A DNA stretch of 64,000 bases from Microvirga thermotolerans (GTDB taxonomy: Bacteria > Pseudomonadota > Alphaproteobacteria > Rhizobiales > Beijerinckiaceae), in assembly GCF_009363855.1 (NCBI RefSeq), contig NZ_CP045423.1:310001-374000 (forward strand), read 5' to 3'. Under the pieces are notes generated by a model. It saw only the letters and a list, made by a program, of their open reading frames with translations. It was not told the DNA's origin and did no database searches. The translations under genes were made by a program, and so were the position numbers. Positions 27,361 to 39,089 of this stretch are shown piece by piece (the first letter of the stretch is position 1; every line of letters starts with the position of its first letter).

Positions 27361-27407
27361 AGAGCATTTTCGGGAAAAGTGGAAACCGGTTTTCCCGAAA
27401 ATGCTCT
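27361..27407. repeat. Perfect 18-bp-arm palindromic repeat
   Basis: The left arm AGAGCATTTTCGGGAAAA and its exact complement flank an 11-nt loop (GTGGAAACCGG). It lies 47-93 bp upstream of ppa and just beyond the stop of the GNAT gene. A related half-copy occurs at 971-1006. I associate this motif with dispersed intergenic repeats of Hyphomicrobiales; it would form a strong hairpin in RNA of either strand. Confidence 0.85.
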
Positions 27408-27457
27408 ATAGGGGTCGGCTCGCACGATCCTTCGGATCGCAGCGCCGGAGCCCCGGC

Positions 27458-27979
27458 TCAATGCGCCCGGCCTTCGGGGAAGAGGAAGGCGACCTTGGCG
27501 AGGGGAATGCCGCCGATCCGCTCCTCGACTCTGGCGATCCGGCGCCCGCCCATGCCCTCGTAGAAGCGGCAGGCCCGCTCGTTGTCGGCGAGCGCCCACA
27601 CGGCGACGCGGCCCATGCCCCGGTCGCGCAGGTCGTTGCGCACCGCCTGGAACAGGCGGCGGCCCAGGCCGACGCCCTGGTATTCGGGGAGGAGGTAGAA
27701 CTCGTCGATCTCGCCCTCCGCCGGCAGCGAGCGGTCCCGGCAGCGGCCGTAGGAGATGTAGCCGACCGCGCCCTGGCCCATATCGAGCACCACCAGCGGC
27801 CGCCCGCGGGTGACGGTGGAGCGCCACCAGCGCGCGCTGCGCCGGGCCAGCATCCTCTCCAGCGCCACGCCGGGGATGATCCCCCGGTACGCTTCGCGCC
27901 AGGCCGCCTCGAAGACGTCCGACAGCGCCTGCGCGTCGCTGGGCTTGGCATGACGGATACTGACGAGAAGGTCGCTCAT
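27458..27979 (-). CDS. GNAT family N-acetyltransferase
   Basis: A 173-residue acetyltransferase. The acetyl-CoA site is visible in [20 protein letters not shown] (near residues 92-111), and [19 protein letters not shown] near 128-146 is the common C-terminal motif. The substrate is unknown; members acetylate antibiotics, amino acids, polyamines or protein N-termini. It is upstream of ppa on the same strand but separated by the palindrome. A TTAA-N7-TTAAC box lies 53-68 nt before its start. Confidence 0.88.
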   Translation of the reverse strand: MSDLLVSIRHAKPSDAQALSDVFEAAWREAYRGIIPGVALERMLARRSARWWRSTVTRGRPLVVLDMGQGAVGYISYGRCRDRSLPAEGEIDEFYLLPEYQGVGLGRRLFQAVRNDLRDRGMGRVAVWALADNERACRFYEGMGGRRIARVEERIGGIPLAKVAFLFPEGRAH

Positions 27980-28031
27980 GGCGGGGCCGGAGGATAAGGA
28001 AGCGTCGCGTTCGAGTGTCCGCCCGGCAGGG

Positions 28032-28047
28032 TTAACGAGCCGTTAAC
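28032..28047. promoter_or_regulatory. Candidate CtrA box (TTAA-N7-TTAAC) upstream of the GNAT gene
   Basis: GTTAAC, five bases and GTTAAC give TTAA-CGAGCCG-TTAAC, an exact CtrA full site. It is 53-68 nt upstream of the GNAT start. The other flanking gene, aconitase, points toward it, so the GNAT gene is the only candidate target. Confidence 0.55.
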
Positions 28048-28215
28048 GGTCCGTCGCTCCCCGGGCGTCGAAGCCTGGCTTTATAGGGGATCGGCCGGCG
28101 CCGGAGCTGGGCAAAAGGACGCAAGGAGCGGCTCTCGCCGACGGAGACCGCCGCCGAGGGCGCTTCCTGCCGGCATGTTCTTCCCATTCGGGAGACCGGG
28201 CCGAAAGCGGCCATG

Positions 28216-28242
28216 GAAAAGCCCGCCCCGGTCGGGGCGGGC
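28216..28242 (-). terminator. Rho-independent terminator of acnA
   Basis: On the minus strand a 9-bp stem (GCCCGCCCC with its complement, 4-nt loop) is followed by TTTTCC. It lies 53 bp past the aconitase stop. Confidence 0.78.
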
Positions 28243-28294
28243 CGCTTCGTTTCCGGAGGGATCCGCCGAAGAGGATCCCGGGACGGTTCGGGCC

Positions 28295-31003
<2,709 letters not shown>

Positions 31004-31289
31004 GGCGAATCCTCGCGTGCATTTGGGTTACGAACGGGTTGTTCGGCCGAAAGCGCGATAAGCGCGCGCCGCTCCGGGGGTGCCCGGACAGGGGAAAAGC
31101 GCGCGAAGCGGATTGGACGCCATGGCGCGCGGCGCAGCCGAGGGTGATATAGATCATTTCCAACGACCCCGCTACACGGTTTAGAACCATTCCGGGGTGG
31201 ATCGAGGGCAGGGATGCCGAACAGGGTAAAACGGGTTCAGCGGGGCGTCGGCCTGCCCTCCGCCGGGCCTGCGGTCTAGGAGCGGCGGC

Positions 31290-31931
31290 TTGCATCTTCA
31301 CGTCGAGAATCTGGCCTGCGTCCGCGGCGGGCGGCGCATCTTCGAGGGCGTCTCCTTCTCCCTCCGCCCGGGGGAGGCCCTGGTGGTCCTGGGGCGGAAC
31401 GGGGCGGGCAAGTCCTCCCTGCTCGACATCCTGGCCGGCCGCCTCGCCCCGGCGGGCGGCACGGTGACCCTGTCGGGGGCCGACGAGCGTACCCTGCCGG
31501 AGTGCCTGCACCACGTGGGCCACCGGGACGCCCTGAAGGCGGCCCTGACCGCGGAGGAGAACCTCGCCTTCGCCCGCGCCTTCCTCGGCGACCCGGATCT
31601 CGACCCGCGGCAGGCCCTGGGCGCCCTGGGCCTCGCCCATGCGGCCGGCCTGCCTGTCGCCTACCTTTCCGCGGGCCAGCGGCGGCGGGTGGCCCTAGCG
31701 CGCCTGCTCGTGGCCCGCAGGCCGTTCTGGCTCCTCGACGAGCCGACGGCCGCCCTGGACGCCGCCTCCCAGGAGGTCCTGCTCCGGCTCATCGAGGAGC
31801 ACCGGGCCGGGGGCGGCATGGTCGTCGCCACCACCCACCAGCCCCTGGCCCTCGCCGGGGCGAAGGCGATCCGGATCGAGCGGGCCGGGCCCCGAACCGA
31901 GGGAACCCTGCCGGAGGACGCCTTCCGATGA
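31290..31931 (+). CDS. ccmA: Heme exporter ATP-binding protein CcmA
   Basis: A 213-residue ABC ATPase of cytochrome c maturation (System I). It works with CcmB and CcmC to release heme-loaded CcmE. Walker A GRNGAGKSS is near residue 37, the signature LSAGQRRRVALARLL near 125-140, and Walker B FWLLDEPTAALD follows. It starts with TTG, supported by AGGAG 8 nt before and by the family N-terminus LHVENLACVRGGR. Its stop overlaps the ccmB start (ATGA). The rest of the ccm genes lie 10 kb away. Confidence 0.94.
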   Translation: MHLHVENLACVRGGRRIFEGVSFSLRPGEALVVLGRNGAGKSSLLDILAGRLAPAGGTVTLSGADERTLPECLHHVGHRDALKAALTAEENLAFARAFLGDPDLDPRQALGALGLAHAAGLPVAYLSAGQRRRVALARLLVARRPFWLLDEPTAALDAASQEVLLRLIEEHRAGGGMVVATTHQPLALAGAKAIRIERAGPRTEGTLPEDAFR

Positions 31932-32593
31932 CCGCCTTTCGCGCCCTCCTGGTCCGGGACCTGAAGCTCGCCGCCCGCGTCGGCGGCTCCGGGCTCATGG
32001 GCCTCGTCTTCTTTCTGTCCATCGTCACCCTGATCCCCTTCGCCCTCGGGCCGGACCTCAACCTCCTGTCGCGGATCGGCCCGGCCATCCTCTGGATCGC
32101 GGCCCTGCTCGCCACCCTCATCGGGCTCGACCGCCTGTTCCAGGCCGACCAGGAGGACGGCTCCCTCGACCTCCTGCGCCTGTCGCACGCCTCCCTGGAG
32201 ACGGTGGTGCTCGCCAAGGTGACGGCCCACTGGCTCGTCACGGGCCTGCCCCTGGCGCTCGCCGCGCCCTTCTTCGGGCTCCTGGTGGCGCTCTCGCCCG
32301 AGGGCATGCTCGCCATGGTGGCGACCCTGCTCGTCGGAACGCCGGCGCTCACCTTCGTCGGTGCCGTCGGCGCCGCGCTCACCGCCTCCCTCCGCCGCGG
32401 CGGGCTGATCCTGGCGATCCTGGTCCTGCCCTTCATGATCCCGACGCTGATCTTCGGCGTCTCCGCCGCCAATGCGGCCACGGGCGGCACGGTGCCCTTC
32501 GCGACGCCCTTCCTCGTCCTCGTCGCGCTCTCCCTCTTCGCCGCCGTGGTCGGAACCCTGGGCGCCGCGGCCGCCCTGCGCGCGGGGGAGTAG
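31928..32593 (+). CDS. ccmB: Heme exporter permease CcmB
   Basis: A 221-residue inner-membrane protein with six predicted helices, the permease partner of CcmA. The start FRALLVRDLKLAAR and the segment LFQADQEDGSLDLLRLS near residues 73-90 are characteristic. It overlaps ccmA by 4 nt, so the two are translationally coupled. ccmC, normally the next gene, is not here; a beta-lactamase-fold gene follows instead. Confidence 0.95.
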   Translation: MTAFRALLVRDLKLAARVGGSGLMGLVFFLSIVTLIPFALGPDLNLLSRIGPAILWIAALLATLIGLDRLFQADQEDGSLDLLRLSHASLETVVLAKVTAHWLVTGLPLALAAPFFGLLVALSPEGMLAMVATLLVGTPALTFVGAVGAALTASLRRGGLILAILVLPFMIPTLIFGVSAANAATGGTVPFATPFLVLVALSLFAAVVGTLGAAAALRAGE

Positions 32594-32723
32594 GCGAGAG
32601 CTCGGGAGAAGGGCGTTTCCCGCGTCAAGGATGGCAGCCCCCGGAACGACGGCGGGTATCCCTCTTGCGGAAATTCCGTCGCCTCCCCACGCTTGGAAGC
32701 TCCGTCTCACCCCGCGAGCGCCG

Positions 32724-33740
32724 ATGATACCCCGCAAGCCGCCCCGATCCGTGCGCAACCCCTACTATGCCGGTCCCGTCTCGGACCATTTCGACGGGGT
32801 GCGGTTCTTCTCGCCCTCGCAGCCGCCGGACAAGTCCCTGAAGGACCTGTGGCGCTGGCGGCGGGAGGGCGGCGGGACGCCCTGGCCGAAGCGCCACCCG
32901 AGCCCGTTCAGGGACCTTCCCCCGGCCCGGACGGACGGCCTCAGGGCGGCCCTGATCGGCCATGCCTCGTTCCTGATCCAGGCCGCGGGGCTCAACATCC
33001 TGGTGGACCCGGTCTTCTCGGAGCGGGCGAGCCCCGTGCCCTTCGCCGGGCCGAAGCGGGTCAACCCGCCGGGCATCGCCTTCGAAGACCTGCCGCCGGT
33101 CGACGCGGTCCTGATCACCCACAACCACTACGACCATCTCGACCTCGATGCCCTGGGCCGCCTCTGGCGGGCGTACCGGCCGCGCGTGCTCGCGCCCCTC
33201 GGCAACGACGCCATCGTCCGCGCCCGGCATCCGGAGATCGAGGTCGAGACCCGGGACTGGGGCCAGTCCCTCGACCTCGGCCGCGGGGTCGCGGCGCACC
33301 TGACGCCCGCCTGCCACTGGTCGGCCCGCGGCATGCGCGACCGGCGCATGGCCCTGTGGTGCGCCTACGTGCTGACCACGCCCGTGGGGACCGTCTATCA
33401 CGTGGGCGACACGGGCTTCGGCGACGGCGGCGTCTTCCGCGAGGTGCGCGCCCGCTTCGGGCCGCCGCGCCTCGCCAACCTCCCCATCGGCGCCTACGAG
33501 CCGCGCTGGTTCATGAAGCCGCAGCACATGAACCCGGAGGACGCGGTGCGGGCGTTCCGCATCCTGGAGGCGGAGCAGGCGCTCGGCCACCACTGGGGCA
33601 CCTTCCGCCTGACCGACGAGGGCATCGAGGACCCGCCGCGGGCCCTCGCCGCGGCGCTGGCCGAGGCCGGCATCCCCGAGGAGCGGTTCAGGCCGCTGCG
33701 GCCCGGAGAGGCCTGGGAGGCCCCTCACTCCTTGGGCTGA
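32724..33740 (+). CDS. Metallo-beta-lactamase-fold hydrolase, NAPE-PLD/UlaG-like
   Basis: A 338-residue metallohydrolase. The zinc motif THNHYDHLD (near 131-139) fits HxHxDH. Further ligands are HWSARG and the Asp in VYHVGDTGFGDG; GHHWGTFRLTDE is near the C-terminus. The layout, including the N-terminal FFSPSQPPDKSLKDLWRW segment, resembles N-acylphosphatidylethanolamine phospholipase D-like bacterial proteins, so a lipid phosphodiester substrate is possible but unproven. The ATG at 32724 was chosen for the match to the family start. Its 3' end overlaps the convergent next gene by 16 nt. Confidence 0.87.
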   Translation: MIPRKPPRSVRNPYYAGPVSDHFDGVRFFSPSQPPDKSLKDLWRWRREGGGTPWPKRHPSPFRDLPPARTDGLRAALIGHASFLIQAAGLNILVDPVFSERASPVPFAGPKRVNPPGIAFEDLPPVDAVLITHNHYDHLDLDALGRLWRAYRPRVLAPLGNDAIVRARHPEIEVETRDWGQSLDLGRGVAAHLTPACHWSARGMRDRRMALWCAYVLTTPVGTVYHVGDTGFGDGGVFREVRARFGPPRLANLPIGAYEPRWFMKPQHMNPEDAVRAFRILEAEQALGHHWGTFRLTDEGIEDPPRALAAALAEAGIPEERFRPLRPGEAWEAPHSLG

Positions 33741-34483
33741 ACGTAGATGTTGACCTCGAGGGTGGTGTCGGAGGCCTCCGTCATCTCGGACACGTATTCC
33801 TCGATGAAGGCGTCCTTGGCCACGATGTCCTTGGCGTCGAGATAGGCGGTGATGGTCTCGTAGGTGCCGTCGATCTCGTCGTAGGCGTCCTTGTGCACGA
33901 AGCGCATGGCCTTGCCCTCGGGCGTCCTGCCGAACCTGATCTCGGGCGTGAGCTCGGTCCTGCCCTCCGGCACCTGGGCGACGGGAATCATCGCCTCGTA
34001 GCGGAAGCCCTTGTCGTCCGTCTGGACGAAGACGGTGAGCGGCCGGCCCGCGGGCGCGATGCCCGCCTTGGCGAGCGCGTCCTCGATCCTGCGGAACACG
34101 CCCTTCAGGTTCCCGAAGGCGTCCTCCCAGTTGCTGATGCCGCTCACGACGGCCACCGGCTTGGCGGGCAGCACCACCTCCTCGACCCCGGTCGGATCGC
34201 CGGGCGTCGGGATCAGCGTCGGCCGGGCCGTCGCGGCAGGGGCAGGACCGGCCTGCGCCGGGGCGGGCGCCGCGGGCCGGGGCGGGCTTTCGGCCTGCGT
34301 CGCCGGCGCCGCCGGCTTGTCTCCGGGCGGCGGCAGGACCACCGGGGCCGGGGCGGGCGGAGGCGGGAGGCCCGCCTCGCCCGCGGGGGACGTTCCCGCG
34401 CCCGCGGCAGGCGGGGTCTGGGCGAGGGCGGGCCCGGCGCTCAGGAAGGCGAGGAGGCAGAGGAGGGAAAGACGAAGCCGCAT
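33725..34483 (-). CDS. Exported protein with GyrI-like effector-binding domain
   Basis: A 252-residue protein. A signal peptide (residues 1-21, ending ALAQ) is followed by a Pro/Ala-rich linker of about 85 residues and then, from about residue 108, a domain like the GyrI/AraC effector-binding fold: VVSGISNWEDAFGNLKG, RYEAMIPV, GKAMRFVHKDAYDEIDGTYETI, and a C-terminal FIEEYVSEM with VNIYVQPKE. Such domains normally bind small molecules in cytoplasmic regulators; here the protein is predicted to be exported. Function unknown. It overlaps the convergent metallohydrolase gene by 16 nt and is divergent from dapF. Confidence 0.75.
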   Translation of the reverse strand: MRLRLSLLCLLAFLSAGPALAQTPPAAGAGTSPAGEAGLPPPPAPAPVVLPPPGDKPAAPATQAESPPRPAAPAPAQAGPAPAATARPTLIPTPGDPTGVEEVVLPAKPVAVVSGISNWEDAFGNLKGVFRRIEDALAKAGIAPAGRPLTVFVQTDDKGFRYEAMIPVAQVPEGRTELTPEIRFGRTPEGKAMRFVHKDAYDEIDGTYETITAYLDAKDIVAKDAFIEEYVSEMTEASDTTLEVNIYVQPKE

Positions 34484-34655
34484 GCGGGTGCCACCCAACG
34501 AATCACGGAGGAATCCTGTTCGCGCACCATAGAGGCCTTTCCGCGGTGCCGCGAGGCCGTGCCGCAGGGAGAGGGACGCTCCGGCGGGGGCGCCGTTGCC
34601 GCAGGCACGGCGGTTTCCCCTCGCGGTTTTCGCCGTTTTGGGCCATATAGCCGCC

Positions 34656-35540
34656 ATGAGCGCCCTCGCGAACCACCGCTTCCTCAAGATGAACGGTCTC
34701 GGCAACGAGATCGTCGTGCTCGACCTGCGCAGCACGTCCCTGCGCGTCGGCGCCGCGGAGGCGCGCGCCATTGCCGCGGATCCCCGCTCGCGCTTCGACC
34801 AGCTCATGGTGCTGCACGACCCCGCCACCCCCGGTACCGACGCGTATCTGCGCATCTACAACACGGACGGCTCGGAATCGGGCGCCTGCGGCAACGGCAC
34901 CCGCTGCGTGGCCTGGGCGATGGCCGCCGACCCGGTCATGGGCCGCCCCGGCGCCGACCGGCTCGTGCTCGAGACGAAGGCGGGCCTCCTCCCCACGGAG
35001 CGGGTCTCCCCGACCGCGTTCACCGTCGACATGGGGCCGCCCCGGCTCGGCTGGCAGGACATTCCGCTCGCGGTGCCCTTCCCCGACACCCTTGCCGTCG
35101 AGCTGCGGACCCGCCTGCCGGATGCGCCGGAGCTCGCCCGCCCCTCGGCGGTGAGCATGGGCAACCCGCACGCCGTCTTCTGGGTCGAGGACGCGGCGGC
35201 CTACGATCTTTCCGCCATCGGGCCGAAACTCGAGCACGACCCGGTCTTTCCGGAGCGGGCGAACGTTTCCCTGGCGCAGGTGCTCGCGCCGGACCGGATC
35301 CTCCTGCGGGTCTGGGAGCGCGGGGCCGGCATCACCCGCGCCTGCGGCTCCGCCGCCTGCGCCGCCCTCGTGGCGGCCGCCCGCAAGGGCCTGACGGGGC
35401 GCAAGGCCACCGTGTCCCTGCCCGGCGGCGATCTCGTGATCGAATGGCGCGAGAGCGACGGCCACGTGCTCATGACGGGCGAGACGGAGCTGGAGCACGA
35501 GGGCATCCTCTCCCCGGCCCTCTTCGCGGGGGCCGCCTGA
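34656..35540 (+). CDS. dapF: Diaminopimelate epimerase
   Basis: A 294-residue cofactor-independent epimerase making meso-diaminopimelate for peptidoglycan and lysine. The two catalytic cysteines are Cys78 in [10 protein letters not shown] and Cys230 in [10 protein letters not shown]. The start [18 protein letters not shown] is a standard N-terminus. Its TGA overlaps the ATG of mtaB, so the two are coupled; dapF-mtaB-ftsY is a conserved order in Hyphomicrobiales. Confidence 0.96.
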   Translation: MSALANHRFLKMNGLGNEIVVLDLRSTSLRVGAAEARAIAADPRSRFDQLMVLHDPATPGTDAYLRIYNTDGSESGACGNGTRCVAWAMAADPVMGRPGADRLVLETKAGLLPTERVSPTAFTVDMGPPRLGWQDIPLAVPFPDTLAVELRTRLPDAPELARPSAVSMGNPHAVFWVEDAAAYDLSAIGPKLEHDPVFPERANVSLAQVLAPDRILLRVWERGAGITRACGSAACAALVAAARKGLTGRKATVSLPGGDLVIEWRESDGHVLMTGETELEHEGILSPALFAGAA

Positions 35541-36793
35541 TGGGCGTCGAGGTCGTCACCTTCGGCTGCCGCCTCAACACCTACGAGTCGGAGGCCATGC
35601 AGCGCCACGCGGAAGAGGCGGGACTGGGCGAGGTCATCATCGTCAACACCTGCGCCGTGACGGCGGAGGCGACGCGCCAGGCGCGGCAGACGATCCGCAG
35701 GATCGCCCGCGAGAAGCCCGACGCGCGCATCGTGGTGACGGGCTGCGCCGCCCAGGTGGAGCCCGGAACCTTCGCCGCCATGCCGGAGGTGGCGAAGGTC
35801 CTCGGCAACCACGAGAAGATGAAGGCCGAGACCTGGGGGGCCTTACGCGACTTCGGCGTGGGCGAAAGCGAGAAGGTTCTCGTCGACGACATCATGGCGG
35901 TGAAGGAAACCGCCGTGCACCTCATCGACGGCATGCGCGGACGCACCCGCGCCTTCGTGCAGGTGCAGAACGGCTGCGACCACCGCTGTACCTTCTGCAT
36001 CATTCCCTATGGCCGCGGCAATTCCCGCTCGGTGCCCATGGGCGCGGTGGTGGACCAGGTGCGCACCCTCGTGGAGCACGGCTCCCGCGAGGTGGTGCTG
36101 ACCGGCGTCGACATCACGAGCTACGGCAAGGACCTGCCCGGCGAGCCGAAGCTCGGCACCCTCGTGAAAAACCTGCTCCGCCACGTGCCGGAGCTGGAGC
36201 GGCTGCGCATCTCCTCCATCGACTCCGTGGAGGCGGACGACGACCTCCTCGACGCCATCGCGAACGAGAGCCGGCTGATGCCGCATCTCCACCTCTCGCT
36301 GCAGGCGGGCGACGACATGATCCTCAAGCGCATGAAGCGCCGCCACCTGCGGGCCGACGCCATCGCCTTCTGCGAGCGGGTGAAGCGCCTTCGCCCGGAC
36401 ATGGTCTTCGGCGCCGACATCATCGCGGGCTTTCCGACCGAGACCGAGGAGATGTTCTCCCGCTCCCTCGACATCGTCGACGAATGCGGCCTCACCCACC
36501 TCCACGTCTTCCCCTTCTCCCCCCGCCCCGGCACCCCGGCCGCGCGGATGCCGCAGGTGGCCCGCGACATGGTGAAGGACCGCGCCCGCAGGCTCCGCGA
36601 GAAGGGCGAGGCCGCCCTGCTGCGGCATCTGACGGGAGAGGTCGGCGCCCGGCGGAACGTGCTGATCGAGACCAACCGGCTCGGCCGCACGGAAGGCTTC
36701 GCCCTCGTGCGTTTCGCGGGCGAGGTGACGCCGGGCGAGATCGTGCCCGTCACCATCGCGGGGCACGACGGGAAGGAATTGCTGGCGGCGTGA
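35540..36793 (+). CDS. mtaB: tRNA t6A37 methylthiotransferase MtaB
   Basis: A 417-residue radical-SAM enzyme that adds a methylthio group to N6-threonylcarbamoyladenosine at tRNA position 37. Three N-terminal cluster cysteines lie in TFGCRLN, VNTCAVT and VTGCAAQ. The radical-SAM cysteines are Cys146, Cys150 and Cys153 in NGCDHRCTFC. The C-terminal part is TRAM-like. It starts on the dapF stop (ATG at 35540). Length and motifs separate it from MiaB, which is usually nearer 440-470 residues and has a different N-terminus. Confidence 0.95.
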   Translation: MGVEVVTFGCRLNTYESEAMQRHAEEAGLGEVIIVNTCAVTAEATRQARQTIRRIAREKPDARIVVTGCAAQVEPGTFAAMPEVAKVLGNHEKMKAETWGALRDFGVGESEKVLVDDIMAVKETAVHLIDGMRGRTRAFVQVQNGCDHRCTFCIIPYGRGNSRSVPMGAVVDQVRTLVEHGSREVVLTGVDITSYGKDLPGEPKLGTLVKNLLRHVPELERLRISSIDSVEADDDLLDAIANESRLMPHLHLSLQAGDDMILKRMKRRHLRADAIAFCERVKRLRPDMVFGADIIAGFPTETEEMFSRSLDIVDECGLTHLHVFPFSPRPGTPAARMPQVARDMVKDRARRLREKGEAALLRHLTGEVGARRNVLIETNRLGRTEGFALVRFAGEVTPGEIVPVTIAGHDGKELLAA

Positions 36794-36847
36794 GGCGATG
36801 TGCCCTGCCGAGACTGCCTGAAGCGAGGCCGAACCGCTCCGCTTCCG

Positions 36848-36876
36848 TCATCCCCGCGAAGGCCGGGATCCCCACA
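36848..36876. repeat. Dispersed GTCATCCCCGCGAAGGCCGGG repeat arm
   Basis: This stretch carries one arm and the loop of the repeat family seen as a perfect hairpin at 45494-45524. It lies in the 149-bp gap between mtaB and the convergent pseudouridine synthase gene; no gene or terminator is otherwise visible there. Confidence 0.55.
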
Positions 36877-36942
36877 ACCGTCTCGGGTCTCCCCTTTCCG
36901 CCAGGGTTCGGAGATTCCCCTCACGGGGATGAAGCTGAAGGT

Positions 36943-37725
36943 TCAGACGCCCTCTTGCCGTCCTGAAGCGGCTGCGCCGTCCGGCGTGACGCCGCAGGCC
37001 CTCACCCGCTCCCGCATATGCTCCGGCACCGGCGCTTCCACATGGATCGGCGGCTTCTTCGGATAGAGCGGGACCGTCACGCTGCGGGCATGGAGGTGCA
37101 GGCCGGGCCCGCCGAAGCGCGGGGCGGTGCCGTAGATCGGATCGCCAAGGATCGGAAAGTTCATGGCGGCGCAGTGGACGCGCAGCTGGTGGGTGCGGCC
37201 GGTGACGGGGCGCAGCTCGAGGAGGGTGAGGCGCCGGGATCCCCCTCCCCCTTGCGGGGACGGGCAAGGGGTGGGGATGTCGGCGGAGCCCGTCTCCACC
37301 TCCAGCCGCCCCAGAACCTTCCACTTCGTCAATGACGGCTGGCCCTTGGGGTCCACCTTCATCCACCAGCCGCGGTCGGGCGACTTCGGCGCGAGCGGAA
37401 GGTCGATCTCGCCCTCGTCCGCCGCGGGCCCGCCCTCGACCACGGCCCAGTAGACCTTGTCGACCTCGTTCTTCCGGAAGAGCTCGTTCAGCCGCGCGAG
37501 GGCCTTCGGGTGACGGCCGAGCACGAGGCAGCCGGAGGTGTCCTTGTCGAGGCGGTGCGCGGCCTCCGGGCGGCGCGGCAGGCCGAAGCGGAGGGCGTCG
37601 AGATGCTGGAACAGGGTTTCGCCGCCCTTCGGCCCCGGATGGACGGGAAGGCCGGCCGGCTTGTCGATCACGAGCATCAGGGCATCGCGATACAGGATCT
37701 TCGACACTATCTCTTCCGCATTCAT
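36943..37725 (-). CDS. RluA-family pseudouridine synthase with an internal repeat-derived insert
   Basis: A 260-residue RNA pseudouridine synthase. The catalytic Asp lies in HRLDKDTSG (residues 54-62), and [13 protein letters not shown] is the second family motif. [11 protein letters not shown] near the N-terminus is typical. Between LEVETGSAD and LTLLELRP the reading frame passes through a palindromic repeat, giving the odd segment [12 protein letters not shown] (about residues 158-170), absent from ordinary members. Target RNA and position cannot be assigned. It is convergent with mtaB and divergent from ftsY. Confidence 0.9.
   Translation of the reverse strand: MNAEEIVSKILYRDALMLVIDKPAGLPVHPGPKGGETLFQHLDALRFGLPRRPEAAHRLDKDTSGCLVLGRHPKALARLNELFRKNEVDKVYWAVVEGGPAADEGEIDLPLAPKSPDRGWWMKVDPKGQPSLTKWKVLGRLEVETGSADIPTPCPSPQGGGGSRRLTLLELRPVTGRTHQLRVHCAAMNFPILGDPIYGTAPRFGGPGLHLHARSVTVPLYPKKPPIHVEAPVPEHMRERVRACGVTPDGAAASGRQEGV
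37206..37290. repeat. Palindromic repeat inserted in the pseudouridine synthase gene
   Basis: The arms CCCCCTCCCCCTTGCGGGGA and CAAGGGGTGGGGAT belong to a GC-rich repeat family also present inside rimM (45975-46125). It is in frame and adds about a dozen residues to the protein between two conserved strands, so it appears tolerated. Confidence 0.6.
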
Positions 37726-37793
37726 GACGCCTCGGCTATCGAGACCGGGGCGTCAAGGCAAGCGTCCACGAGAAAAGGCGAACGAGAAAACCC

Positions 37794-39089
37794 ATGGCCG
37801 ACACGAAGCCCGACAAGCCCGGATTCCTGTCCCGTCTGTTCGGACGCAAGGCCGAGGCGCCCGCCCCGGCCGCGCCGGAGACGCCCCGGGCGGGCGGCGT
37901 CCCCGAGGCCATGCCGTCGCCCCCGGCGAATGCGGCCGACGATCTCGTGCCGGCGCCTTCCACCGTCACGCAGGCCTCCCCGGACACCCCTCCCGAGGGC
38001 AAGGCCGCGCCCGAGGTCGCCGGAGCCGACCTTCAGCCCGTGGAGGGCCGCGAACCCGAAGGGGGAGGCCCCAGGGAGCCGGTCCCGCGCCCGGCCCCGG
38101 AGACCGCCCCCACCCCCGAGACCGCCCCGGCGCCGGAAGCCGCCGCGGCCCCGGCCGCCCCCAAGCTCAGCTGGTGGCAGCGCCTGACGGAGGGCATGCG
38201 CCGCACCTCCTCGTCCCTGTCGGAGAGCGTCACCGGCCTGTTCACCAAGCGCAAGCTCGACGCCGACACCCTGGAGGAGCTGGAGGACGCCCTCGTCCAG
38301 GCGGATCTCGGCGTCGAGACGGCGCTCCGCATCACCGAGGCCATCTCGGCGGGCCGCTACGACAAGGAAATCTCGCCGCAGGAGGTGAAGGCGATCCTGG
38401 CGGGAGAGGTGGAGAAGACCCTGGCGCCCGTGGCGAGGCCCCTCGTCATCGACCGGGAGAGGAAGCCCTTCGTGATCCTCATGGTCGGGGTCAACGGCGC
38501 GGGCAAGACCACCACCATCGGCAAGCTCAGCCAGAAGTTCCGGCAGCAGGGGCTCAAGGTCATGCTCGCGGCGGGCGACACCTTCCGCGCCGCCGCCATC
38601 GAGCAGCTGAAGGTCTGGGGCGAGCGCGTCGGCGCGCCCGTCGTGGCGCGCCAGCAGGGCGCGGACGCGGCGGGCCTCGCCTACGACGCGCTCGAGGAGG
38701 CGCGGGCCAGCGGCACCGACGTCCTGCTCATCGACACGGCGGGCCGCCTCCAGAACAAGGCCGGCCTCATGGCCGAGCTCGAGAAGATCGTGCGGGTGAT
38801 CCGCAAGTTCGACGCGAGCGCCCCGCACGCGACCCTGCTCGTCCTCGACGCCACCGTCGGCCAGAACGCCGTGAGCCAGGTGGAGCTGTTCCGCAAGGCC
38901 GCCGACGTCACGGGCCTCGTGATGACCAAGCTCGACGGCACCGCCCGCGGCGGCATCCTGGTGGCGCTCGCCGCCAGGTTCGGCCTGCCGGTGCATTTCA
39001 TCGGCGTCGGCGAGGGCGTGGAGGACCTGGAACCCTTCGCGGCGCGGGACTTCGCCCGCGCCATCGCCGGATTGGACGAAGCCGCATGA
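37794..39089 (+). CDS. ftsY: Signal recognition particle receptor FtsY
   Basis: A 431-residue SRP receptor GTPase that docks ribosome-Ffh complexes at the inner membrane. Residues 1-125 are acidic and Pro/Ala-rich, the membrane-targeting A domain. The NG domain follows with G1 [15 protein letters not shown] near 231, [22 protein letters not shown] and [10 protein letters not shown] near 377. Its TGA overlaps the ATG of the next gene. ffh, its partner, is 4.8 kb downstream. Confidence 0.96.
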   Translation: MADTKPDKPGFLSRLFGRKAEAPAPAAPETPRAGGVPEAMPSPPANAADDLVPAPSTVTQASPDTPPEGKAAPEVAGADLQPVEGREPEGGGPREPVPRPAPETAPTPETAPAPEAAAAPAAPKLSWWQRLTEGMRRTSSSLSESVTGLFTKRKLDADTLEELEDALVQADLGVETALRITEAISAGRYDKEISPQEVKAILAGEVEKTLAPVARPLVIDRERKPFVILMVGVNGAGKTTTIGKLSQKFRQQGLKVMLAAGDTFRAAAIEQLKVWGERVGAPVVARQQGADAAGLAYDALEEARASGTDVLLIDTAGRLQNKAGLMAELEKIVRVIRKFDASAPHATLLVLDATVGQNAVSQVELFRKAADVTGLVMTKLDGTARGGILVALAARFGLPVHFIGVGEGVEDLEPFAARDFARAIAGLDEAA

